DNA of 64,000 nt from Bin5 sp965208965. GTDB taxonomy: Bacteria > Chloroflexota > Anaerolineae > Caldilineales > Caldilineaceae. Location of the stretch: the NCBI GenBank assembly GCA_965208965.1, contig OZ242384.1, positions 1,984,001-2,048,000 on the forward strand, given 5' to 3'. The notes under the pieces are model-generated. The model worked only from the letters and a program-made list of their open reading frames with translations, did no database searches and was not told where the DNA came from. Position 1 is the first letter of the stretch, and every line of letters begins with the position of its first letter. The translations under genes were made by a program, and so were the position numbers. Of the stretch, positions 24,255-31,680 are shown in pieces.

Positions 24255-25652
24255 CTAACCAACCAGTTCGGGGAAGGACTTGAGCATCTCTTCCGTGCAG
24301 GCAGCCTGCATGTCGGCAGCGGCCTGTTCCGGATCCTTGTCGCCGAAAATGACGGACTCGTAGGTGCGGGAGCGCTGCTGGTTCACAAAGCCCTGGATCG
24401 GGATGACCGGACAGGCCCACAGCTCATCGGCCTCATTGACCGATTGCAGGAACCAGTCCAGGTTCTCATAACGCTGGTACTTGGGCAGGTCGGGGTCGTA
24501 GAGAGCCTTGCGGCCGCCCAGCCAGCCGGTATTGTCGAAAATGACGTTCTGGGCCTTTTCCTCCGAGCAGAATTCGATGAACTCGAAGGCGGCGTCGATT
24601 TCAGTGACACCGTTGGGAATGTACATCGGGTGGCCGCCCACGTTCTGGAAGGTGACGTCGCTGCGGTCACCGGAGACGGGCGCCCAACCGACGCCGAACT
24701 CCTTGTCGGGTGCGGAGTGGAACAGCTCTCCAGGGGCGTAGTAGCCGGTTACGATCATGGCTTGAACGCCGCTGGGGAAGGAGGAGGAGGGGCTCTGCGT
24801 CCAGCCGCCGAAGCTGGAGCGGAACGACTCCATCTGCTGCACACCGACATGGTCGGTGAAGCGCTTGATCGTCTTCAGCGCGCTGACGAAGAGCTCGTCG
24901 TCGTAGTTGAATGTGTTGGTCTCGTCGTCCCACATGTCAAGGCCGTACGTGAGGGCCCAGAACTGCGGGATGTTGGTGGCCGGGCCGTTGCCCGCGGTGG
25001 CGTCGCGGGGATCGAAACCGACGATCTCGACATTGCCGGCGTCGTCGAACTTGGTCAGCTCGACGTGCCACTCGAACATCTCGTCCCAGGTGCGGGGCAG
25101 ATTCATGGGGTCAAGGCCGGCCTCATCGATGATCGCCTTGTTGTACATCAGGCCGTAGCGAGGTCCAGCCTCGAAGCCGGGCACGCCGTAGGTTTCACCC
25201 TGCCACTGCATCGATTCGAGCAGGCCGGGCACAAAGTCATCACGGCCGATGACGTCGCTGTTGTCGATCTGGTCGTCGATAGCCATGACCGCGCCGCGCG
25301 AGTAGAGTTCGGCGTACTGAACGCAGCAGACGCCTACGTCCGGCGGGGTGCCGCCGGCGATCGCGGCCAGCAGCTTGTCATTCATTTCGGTCACGTGCAG
25401 GCGTTCGACCTTGACGTTGCGGTCCTCCTCGTTGAAGGCCGCGGCGACGCCTTCCATGGCCGCCATGCCGGTGGTGCCGCCCCAGGCGTGCCACCAGGAG
25501 ATCGTGACAACCTCTTCGGCCGCCATTTCTTCCTCTTCGGGGGCGGCTGCCGGTGCGGCAGGTGCAGCGCAGGCCGCGATGGCCGCGCCGCCAATGCCGA
25601 CCGCGCTCAACTGCAGGAAGCGGCGCCGGCTGAGTGTGGTATCGTGATTCAT
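24255..25652 (-). CDS. Sugar-binding lipoprotein of the ABC transporter
   Basis: 465 aa extracellular solute-binding protein family 1. The N-terminus has a twin-arginine-like signal SRRRFLQLSAVGIGGAAIAA ending in a lipobox Cys at residue 28, then an Ala/Pro/Glu linker that tethers the domain to the membrane. The mature part begins VTISWWHAWGGTTGMAAME, a classic start for this family, with GTPPDVGV and VPGFEAGPRYGLMYNKAIID further on. Tat export of a folded lipoprotein is common in Chloroflexota. Ligand is probably an oligosaccharide; the sulfatase in the operon suggests a sulfated one. Transcribed from the promoter at 25751-25779. Confidence 0.93.
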   Translation of the reverse strand: MNHDTTLSRRRFLQLSAVGIGGAAIAACAAPAAPAAAPEEEEMAAEEVVTISWWHAWGGTTGMAAMEGVAAAFNEEDRNVKVERLHVTEMNDKLLAAIAGGTPPDVGVCCVQYAELYSRGAVMAIDDQIDNSDVIGRDDFVPGLLESMQWQGETYGVPGFEAGPRYGLMYNKAIIDEAGLDPMNLPRTWDEMFEWHVELTKFDDAGNVEIVGFDPRDATAGNGPATNIPQFWALTYGLDMWDDETNTFNYDDELFVSALKTIKRFTDHVGVQQMESFRSSFGGWTQSPSSSFPSGVQAMIVTGYYAPGELFHSAPDKEFGVGWAPVSGDRSDVTFQNVGGHPMYIPNGVTEIDAAFEFIEFCSEEKAQNVIFDNTGWLGGRKALYDPDLPKYQRYENLDWFLQSVNEADELWACPVIPIQGFVNQQRSRTYESVIFGDKDPEQAAADMQAACTEEMLKSFPELVG

Positions 25653-26041
25653 AGAGTTCGCGCTCCTTTTCGTTGGGAGTATGGTAAGAAATGTGAAGGG
25701 TATATAGTTGTCGTCGAGGGATACGTATGCAAGCCTCTTGGGCCACTCAGATTCTAGCGGATATGGAGGTAGAGTGCAAGCTTCTTCCTGATCTGAGTAG
25801 ACACGCCAAACAGTCAGACATCGCTGTCTGTCATCTCAATAGAGGAAAGAAGAACGATCAGAAATCGACCTTTCGCCGGCAATGCTTTTAATCCTCGAAA
25901 CACGAAATTCCTGAACCAGACAACGTCTGCCCATCGAATAGGGGTCGCGTACAAGTACATCAGCCAGTTGCCAGGCAGACCGACTGCAATCGCGATCCCG
26001 AAGACTAAAGATTATCACTGCTGACCTTGAGGTAACCTGAT
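25653..26041. other. Divergent intergenic region between transporter operon and GNAT gene
   Basis: 389 bp containing the operon promoter and the small inverted repeat noted above. A 78-codon minus-strand frame (25836-26072) crosses into the GNAT gene, has no ribosome-binding site and no recognisable motif, and is not called. Nothing else seen. Confidence 0.4.
25751..25779 (-). promoter_or_regulatory. Promoter of the sugar ABC transporter-sulfatase operon
   Basis: Minus strand TTGCAC (25779-25774), 17-bp spacer, TAGAAT (25756-25751), about 100 bp upstream of the binding-protein start. An inverted repeat CAGACA-TCGC-TGTCTG (25815-25830) lies upstream and could be an activator or repressor site. 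Confidence 0.6.
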
Positions 26042-26650
26042 ATGGCTGAATCGAAGACAATCTTTGATCCACAGCCGGTCACGCTGACCGGCGACCTGGT
26101 GCGCCTCGAGCCAATTGCGCCGGCGCACGCTGCAGACCTGTATGCCGCGGGCGCGGATGAACTGATATGGAGATACGCGGCCCGTCCTGCACTAAGCAGT
26201 GTGACCGACGCAGAGGGGTGGATCAAGGCCTGTCTGGAGGAACTGACAGCGGGAACACGCGTCACCTTTGCCGCAGTTCACCTGGAGACCGGCAAGGCGG
26301 TGGGTTCGACCGCCTACATCGACATCGTTCGCGAGCACCGGACGCTGGAGATAGGCATGACATGGTACGGGACCGCGTGGCAGCGGACCGGCGTGAATAC
26401 CGAGTGCAAATACCTGCTGTTGCGGCACGCCTTCGAGGACCTGGCAGCGCGCCGGGTCTCCCTCAAGTCTGACAGTCGCAACGAACGGTCTCGCCGCGCG
26501 ATTCTGCGCATCGGCGCAGTCGAGGAAGGGACACTGCGCAATCACCGCATTGCCCGCGACGGCGTGGACCGCCATACCGTCTACTACAGCGTTATCGAAA
26601 ACGAGTGGTCTGCCGTGAAGAAACGGCTGGAGGGGCTGATGCGGAGGTGA
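26042..26650 (+). CDS. GNAT family N-acetyltransferase (RimJ/RimL type)
   Basis: 202 aa. VTLTGDLVRLEPIAPAHAAD at the N-terminus, TYIDI-like GSTAYIDIVREHRTLEIGMT and WYGTAWQRTGVNTECKYLLL form the acetyl-CoA-binding core in RimL-type GNATs (strand 4, V-shaped splay and helix 3), followed by RVSLKSDSRNERSRRAILRI and GAVEEGTLRNHR. It transfers acetyl from acetyl-CoA to an amine; substrate (ribosomal protein N-terminus, drug or metabolite) unknown. Single gene. Confidence 0.85.
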   Translation: MAESKTIFDPQPVTLTGDLVRLEPIAPAHAADLYAAGADELIWRYAARPALSSVTDAEGWIKACLEELTAGTRVTFAAVHLETGKAVGSTAYIDIVREHRTLEIGMTWYGTAWQRTGVNTECKYLLLRHAFEDLAARRVSLKSDSRNERSRRAILRIGAVEEGTLRNHRIARDGVDRHTVYYSVIENEWSAVKKRLEGLMRR

Positions 26651-26831
26651 TTTTCGTTGCGGTGCTCTTCTGCGAGGCGAGGAGATGCTGTTGGCCCTGC
26701 AGGCCGTTGTCCGACCTTCCGACAGGTGTGCCCCTGTTCGACGTGGGCTTCAGTGAGAGTGGCCACTGGGAAGGCGGGCATGCTCTGTCGAGAGTCCGTT
26801 CTTGTTGTTCATCTGTGCACATCAAGAGCTG

Positions 26832-26866
26832 TTGTTGTTAATGAAACGTCGTTTCATTAACAACAA
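26832..26866. repeat. Perfect 35-bp palindrome in a convergent intergenic region
   Basis: Arms of 17 bp (TTGTTGTTAATGAAACG and its exact complement) separated by one T, between the convergent GNAT and Fic genes. It is AT-rich; a related half TTGTTAAT recurs at about 26877. It could be a bidirectional transcript end or a protein-binding site; there is no clear T-run of terminator type. Confidence 0.7.
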
Positions 26867-26892
26867 AACTGTTTCTTGTTAATAGATTGGGC

Positions 26893-28017
26893 TCAAAGCA
26901 GGCGGCGTCCTTCTACGATATTGAGCAGGTCGGTGAAAGCCAAGGTAGCAGGTCGGCGCCCCCGTGCCTTTATCATTTCCTTCAGCAAACCTCGATCCCT
27001 GAGGACGCGCAGGATATGTCTTGCAGCAGGTTCGGGAATATCTGAGTTTTTCACACAATCAGTTGTTTGAAATATTGGTCTCGTAAAAATCCAGTCAAGC
27101 ATCCGACCACTGTACTGGGAGTGCGTTGCCTCAACAATCAGTTCTTTGCGTTCATCATAGAGTTTCAGTAGGTCGTGAATCTTCTGCTGATATGCGAGGG
27201 CCTGCTCCGTCAACGCCGTAAGGAAAAAGGCGCACCATCCGGTCCAGTCATTGTCGCGCGACACCGCTAGCAAACCATCGTAGTACTCATTACGGTGACT
27301 CTCAAGATATTCGCTGATGTAGAAGCTCGGGGAAGATAAGAGCTCCTTGGTAAACATGAAGAGCGGGACGAGCAGCCGGCCCATCCGTCCGTTCCCGTCC
27401 AGGAATGGATGGATCGCTTCGAACTCTGCGTGGACGATGGCAAGTTGTACCAGGGTATCCGGAGCCCCTTCGTGCATGTAAGACTCCAGGGCATCCATGG
27501 CCGAGTTCAACTCTTTCACAGGACATGGAATGTATCGAGCCGTTTCAATCGTTGAACCGGGCGGTCCAATCCAACAGGTGTCGGGCAGGCGTCGATATTT
27601 GCCGGGCGCCTTGTTATATCCCCGTACGCCCTGCATGAGAACCTCATGTGAATCCCGGACCAGCCTCTGTGACAGCGGGATCTCCTTCAACATGTCGATT
27701 GCGGCATAGAGAGCTAGCCGATAGTTCAGCACCTCACGAATCTCGGCTTTTGCGGGCGTGCTTTCGTCCGACAGGTCTCCCTCCGCCTCGAATGTCAGGA
27801 GTTCGGTCAAGGTCGTCTGCGTCCCTTCTATACGGCTGGAAAGGACAGCTTCTTGCGAGGCAAGGGGAGACAGAAGCACATTGGCATTGGGCAGACCCTT
27901 GAGCATCCCTTCGTATCTGGCTATCTCGGCATGGGCCGGGCCAATGAGTGGCAGCAACCTCTGCAAGTCCAGGTCTTGTGGTGGGAACTGTCCGGAGTGA
28001 TATCGTACAGGTGTCAT
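26893..28017 (-). CDS. Fic family protein (AMP-transferase fold) with N-terminal inhibitory helix and HTH tail
   Basis: 374 aa. The Fic active-site loop HPFLDGNGRMGR starts at His203. Residues 60-65 are SSRIEG, matching the (S/T)xxxE(G/N) inhibitory helix, here N-terminal to the core (class II Fic), so activity is expected to be autoinhibited by Glu64. An N-terminal FicN-like domain (SQEAVLSSRIEGTQTTLTEL) and a C-terminal winged-helix-like segment (EPAARHILRVLRDRGLLKEM) are present, the usual layout of this large family. It would transfer AMP to a protein hydroxyl. No separate antitoxin gene adjoins it, which agrees with built-in inhibition. Confidence 0.92.
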   Translation of the reverse strand: MTPVRYHSGQFPPQDLDLQRLLPLIGPAHAEIARYEGMLKGLPNANVLLSPLASQEAVLSSRIEGTQTTLTELLTFEAEGDLSDESTPAKAEIREVLNYRLALYAAIDMLKEIPLSQRLVRDSHEVLMQGVRGYNKAPGKYRRLPDTCWIGPPGSTIETARYIPCPVKELNSAMDALESYMHEGAPDTLVQLAIVHAEFEAIHPFLDGNGRMGRLLVPLFMFTKELLSSPSFYISEYLESHRNEYYDGLLAVSRDNDWTGWCAFFLTALTEQALAYQQKIHDLLKLYDERKELIVEATHSQYSGRMLDWIFTRPIFQTTDCVKNSDIPEPAARHILRVLRDRGLLKEMIKARGRRPATLAFTDLLNIVEGRRLL

Positions 28018-28226
28018 GGAAAGGGCACTTTCGAACTGCTTACGTCTTCAATTCAACCTGACTTTACATCAAGTATGACGATGGAACAACGTAAAGCCGG
28101 CATGCTCAAATCCGATTCCAGTGTGCCCGCCCCACTACCTTCCCGGCGATATGAGTGCCAGCCCGCCTGTGCTAGAATTCCCTGTGCCGCGACCGACCTT
28201 TATACCAGCCCATACCGAGAAAAAGC

Positions 28227-30023
28227 GTGCAGCAGGTATTGACCGCTGAGCAGGGCCATATCCTACAAAAAGAGCGCCAGCTGCTGGGCGACCTGCAGGT
28301 GACCCTCGCGCGCCTCGACGCGCCCGACGCCGACCTGGGGCTGATCCGCAACGCGCTGGCCCAATTGGAAGAGCTTTTCCTCATAGTGGTGGTGGGCGAA
28401 TTCAATGCCGGCAAGAGTGCGGTCATCAACGCGCTGCTGGGGGAAGAACATCTGCCCGAAGGCGTCGTGCCAACCACCAGCGAGCTGGTCCTGATCCGCC
28501 ATAGCGATGCCGTTGACCAGCCCGGCGCGGACCGGGGCATGGCGGTGCGCCGTCTGCCGGTCCCTTGGCTGCAGGAAGTCAATCTGGTCGATACCCCCGG
28601 CACGAATGCCGTCATTCGCCAGCACCAAGAGCTGACCGAGCATTTCGTGCCTCGCAGCGACCTCGTCCTCTTCGTCACCAGCGCCGACCGGCCATTCAGC
28701 GAATCGGAACGCGCCTTCCTCCAGCAGATCCGGGACTGGGGCAAAAAGATCGTGATCGTGGTCAACAAGATCGAGCTGCTGACCACGGAAGCGGAGCAGC
28801 AGGAAGTACTCGAATTCGTGCGCAGGAATGCCCACGAGTTGCTCGGCGTTGCTCCGGCCATCTTCGCCGTCAGCGCCCGCCTCGCGCTGGAAGCAAAGAC
28901 GTCTGGAGAGAGCAGAGAACAGAACGACGACGCCGTGACATCCTCTCCCCCCTCGCTCTGGCAGCGCAGCCGGTTCGAACCGCTGGAGCAGTACATTCTT
29001 GACTTTCTCGATGCAGGGGAGCGCGTGCGGCTGCAACTCTCGAATCCAGTCGGAATCGCGGCCGCCCTGATTTCCAACTACCAGGAGGTGATCAGACAGC
29101 GTCAAGCCCTGCTCAAGGGCGATTTCCAGGCGCTGGACGCTATCGACCAGCAGCTGGCGGCCTACCAGAACGATATGCGGAGAGACTTTCGCTACCAGAG
29201 CGACCGCGTCGATAACGTTCTTTACGAGATGGCGGAGCGGGGCGACCGCTTCTTTGACGAGAATCTGCGCATCACCCGCATCGTCGAGCTGGTCAACAGT
29301 GAACGGCTGCGAGGTGAGTTCGAGCGCCGCGTTCTGGCCGACAGCAGCCGGGCGGTCGAGCGTCATGTGGACGAGCTGATCGACTGGCTTATCGAGCGCG
29401 ACTACCGCCAGTGGCAGGCGGTGATGGAGTTCATAGAGCGCCGCTCACTCCAGCACACCGACCAGATGATCGGCGAGGTGCGGGGGGAATTCGATTTCAA
29501 CCGGCAGAATCTGCTCAAGAGCATCGGCCGCAGCGCACAGGAGGTGGTCGACTCCTACGACCGCGAGGCTGAGGCGCTGAAGCTTGCAAAGGACGTGCAA
29601 CGGGCCATCATCCAGACGGCGGCTGTCGAGGCCGGCGCCATCGGCCTCGGCGCCATCCTCATCGTCATTCTCAATACGACCTTCCTCGATGTGACCGGTG
29701 TCCTCGGCGCCAGCGCCATCGCCGCGCTCGGTCTCTATGTTCTCCCCTACCGGCGGCAGAAGGTGAAGGCGCAGCTGCGCGCCCGCATCGGCGACCTGCG
29801 CCGGCGGCTCGATACCGCCATCACCCAGCAGTTCGAATCGGAACTGACGGCCAGTGTGCAGCGCATCCGCGAGGCCGTAGCGCCTTACACCCGCTTCGTG
29901 CGTGTGGAGCGGGAAAAACTGGAGACGCTTGGGGGCGATCTGCAGCGCGCCGAGAGTGAATGGGCAAGGCTGCGGCGCAGCCTGGAAGATCTGGCCGCGA
30001 GCCGCACGCCCCTGCCGTCATGA
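28227..30023 (+). CDS. Dynamin-like GTPase with two membrane helices
   Basis: 598 aa from GTG 28227; a TAGAAT with TGTGC just ahead (about 28169-28180) may be the extended -10. G-motifs: VVVGEFNAGKSAVINALLG (G1, about residues 55-73), PTTSE (G2), LVDTPGTNAV (G3), VVNKIELL (G4). After the GTPase domain come long helical stretches rich in charged residues, then a hydrophobic hairpin AIGLGAILIVILNTTFLDVT plus VLGASAIAALGLYVLPY (about 468-510) that would insert in the membrane, and a final coiled coil. This is the architecture of bacterial dynamin-like proteins, which remodel or protect membranes. The downstream GNAT gene overlaps its stop by 4 bp. Confidence 0.88.
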   Translation: MQQVLTAEQGHILQKERQLLGDLQVTLARLDAPDADLGLIRNALAQLEELFLIVVVGEFNAGKSAVINALLGEEHLPEGVVPTTSELVLIRHSDAVDQPGADRGMAVRRLPVPWLQEVNLVDTPGTNAVIRQHQELTEHFVPRSDLVLFVTSADRPFSESERAFLQQIRDWGKKIVIVVNKIELLTTEAEQQEVLEFVRRNAHELLGVAPAIFAVSARLALEAKTSGESREQNDDAVTSSPPSLWQRSRFEPLEQYILDFLDAGERVRLQLSNPVGIAAALISNYQEVIRQRQALLKGDFQALDAIDQQLAAYQNDMRRDFRYQSDRVDNVLYEMAERGDRFFDENLRITRIVELVNSERLRGEFERRVLADSSRAVERHVDELIDWLIERDYRQWQAVMEFIERRSLQHTDQMIGEVRGEFDFNRQNLLKSIGRSAQEVVDSYDREAEALKLAKDVQRAIIQTAAVEAGAIGLGAILIVILNTTFLDVTGVLGASAIAALGLYVLPYRRQKVKAQLRARIGDLRRRLDTAITQQFESELTASVQRIREAVAPYTRFVRVEREKLETLGGDLQRAESEWARLRRSLEDLAASRTPLPS

Positions 30024-30592
30024 CATCCTCCATCTCCCTGCTTCCCCTGGACCCCTCGCTGCACGCCGATGCGCTGCAACGGGTATACGAGCTGTCACCG
30101 GCCTACTGGGCGATGTATCACCTGGCCCAGGCGCCCGCCGGGCAGTCGGCGCGCGATCTTGAAGCGATCGAGGCCGAGCCGGGCCGAATGGGGCTGGGGA
30201 TTGTGGCCGCGAATGAGCCCGGAAACCCCCAGGCCGGCGCGCAACTGGTGGGCCTCATCGACTTCCGCCTGCACTGGCCGGACCCCGACACCGCCTATGT
30301 CGGCATCCTGCTGGTGGCGGAACCGTTCCAACGCCAGCGTGTTGGAACCGATGCCTGGGCCCTGCTGGAACCGTGGCTTGCTGCGGAGGGCGGCGTACAC
30401 GAAATAAAACTGGGCGTCGAACAGTTCAACCCCGGCGCCCTCAGGTTTTTCCAATCTCTCGGCTTTACCCTGACCGGCGAGGCGCAGCGCATCCGTTCAG
30501 GCAAGCGCCTGGTGCGTCTGCTGGCGATGGAGAAGAAACTGGATAGCAGTGGCTGGCAGCCGCCGGCTGAAGAGACCAAATTGACCACATGA
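30020..30592 (+). CDS. GNAT family N-acetyltransferase
   Basis: 190 aa from ATG 30020, which overlaps the dynamin stop as ATGA. GNAT core: AQLVGLIDFRLHWPDPDTAY, then VGILLVAEPFQRQRVGTDAW (acetyl-CoA pyrophosphate loop Q-R-x-R-V/G-x-G/A) and IKLGVEQFNPGALRFFQSLG (strand 5-helix 4). Acceptor unknown. Translational coupling links it to the dynamin-like gene, and the NUDIX gene begins immediately after its stop. Confidence 0.82.
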   Translation: MTSSISLLPLDPSLHADALQRVYELSPAYWAMYHLAQAPAGQSARDLEAIEAEPGRMGLGIVAANEPGNPQAGAQLVGLIDFRLHWPDPDTAYVGILLVAEPFQRQRVGTDAWALLEPWLAAEGGVHEIKLGVEQFNPGALRFFQSLGFTLTGEAQRIRSGKRLVRLLAMEKKLDSSGWQPPAEETKLTT

Positions 30593-31312
30593 GTGGGAGT
30601 GATGATGGGAGCGAATGACGGAAGAGTTCTGGAGGAAGGGTCGGCGGAGGAGACGATTCTGCGCGTTGCCGGAAAGCTGCGTGCCCTGAGCAACAACGGC
30701 CTGTATTTCGCCGACAATCCCTACCAGATCGAGACCTTCGAGCAGATGCTGGCGTTATCTGCCGAGCTGACGGAACTGGTGGACGCGCGCCCGCTGGCGG
30801 AAATTCAGCGCCAATTCTTTGCTGATACCCGCTATGTTTCTCCATATGTGGTGGTGGATACTGCTGCCTTCGATGACGCCGGCCGCATTCTCCTGATCCA
30901 GCGAAAGGACAACGGGCGTTGGGCCCTGCCGGGCGGGTGGTGCGAGGTAAACGAGCTGCCGGCGGACGGCGCAGTGCGCGAGGTGTGGGAAGAGACCGCC
31001 TGTCGGGTCGCGCTGAGCGGGTTTCTCGGCATATTTGACAACAACTATCACGGCGGCGGCGGCCTGCACCATCTCTACTGCCTGCTCTTCGCCGCCCGTC
31101 ACGTCGAAGGAAAGCCGATCGTCACCAGGGAGACTTTGGACGTAGGCTGGTTCACGCCGCAAAATCTCCCCTGGGATGCCCTGCACGCTGCCCACCCTAC
31201 CCGTATTCGCTTTGCTTTCGAGTGGCAGCAAGAACCGTCCCGGCACCCCTTCTACGATTTGCCGCGGCGCCAGCCGCACCCTACCTGGCAGCACAATACA
31301 CACCAGGAATGA
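30593..31312 (+). CDS. NUDIX hydrolase with N-terminal helper domain
   Basis: 239 aa from a GTG at 30593 directly after the upstream stop; ATG 30602 is an alternative. The first 60 residues (LRVAGKLRALSNNGLYFADN, then PYQIETFEQM) match the small helical domain that precedes the catalytic domain in ADP-ribose pyrophosphatase-like NUDIX proteins of this type. The Nudix box runs from GGWCEVNELPADGAV to REVWEETACRV (about residues 117-142), with the metal-binding REVWEE intact. It would hydrolyse a nucleoside diphosphate linked to another moiety. Third gene of the operon. Confidence 0.88.
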   Translation: MGVMMGANDGRVLEEGSAEETILRVAGKLRALSNNGLYFADNPYQIETFEQMLALSAELTELVDARPLAEIQRQFFADTRYVSPYVVVDTAAFDDAGRILLIQRKDNGRWALPGGWCEVNELPADGAVREVWEETACRVALSGFLGIFDNNYHGGGGLHHLYCLLFAARHVEGKPIVTRETLDVGWFTPQNLPWDALHAAHPTRIRFAFEWQQEPSRHPFYDLPRRQPHPTWQHNTHQE

Positions 31313-31382
31313 GGGGCGAACTTCCCTCTGCCCGCTGTTCGTAGACGGATCGTAGATGTTTTGCACAGCAATTCGATCAAAC

Positions 31383-31421
31383 CGGTCTCCGGGCCTTCCC
31401 CCTTGCCCGGCCCGGAGACCG
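31383..31421. terminator. Strong GC-rich hairpin after the NUDIX gene
   Basis: CGGTCTCCGGGCC (31383-31395) and its exact complement (31409-31421) form a 13-bp stem with a 13-nt loop. No T-run follows, so it is either a Rho-assisted end of the operon or an RNA-stabilising element. Confidence 0.5.
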
Positions 31422-31574
31422 TGCCGCGCTCCAGTGTATTCACCCGGCAAAACGACCGGAAATCAACCCATCGCGGATAGAAATACCGCAAACCCCGGCG
31501 CTTTCTCAAGTGCCGGAGCATTTTGGTAATATATACTTTCCATTTGTGGACAGTAGCGGCCCAAAGTGGTAACA

Positions 31575-31605
31575 TTGTCCCGATAGCGAACATTCGTTCA
31601 TACTC
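31575..31605 (+). promoter_or_regulatory. uvrA promoter with SOS (LexA) box
   Basis: CGAACATTCGTTCA (31587-31600) matches the Gram-positive LexA consensus CGAAC-N4-GTTC. It lies between a TTGTCC (31575-31580) and a weak CATACT about 18 bp further, 80 bp ahead of uvrA. Repression by LexA and induction on DNA damage is the established behaviour of such boxes at uvrA. Confidence 0.75.
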
Positions 31606-31680
31606 CTCAACTGCTTGACTCTTGTTGGGCGCCGTGACGCGGCCCCTGGTTAGCAGGAACCGGAAACGATTGGAGGCTGC

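Noticed and set aside
24123..25757. 544-codon plus-strand frame opposite the sugar-binding protein
   Set aside because: A shadow of the high-GC gene on the minus strand, which has a clear signal peptide and family motifs.
25836..26072. 78-codon minus-strand frame upstream of the transporter operon
   Set aside because: No ribosome-binding site, overlaps the GNAT gene start on the other strand, and no motif recognised.
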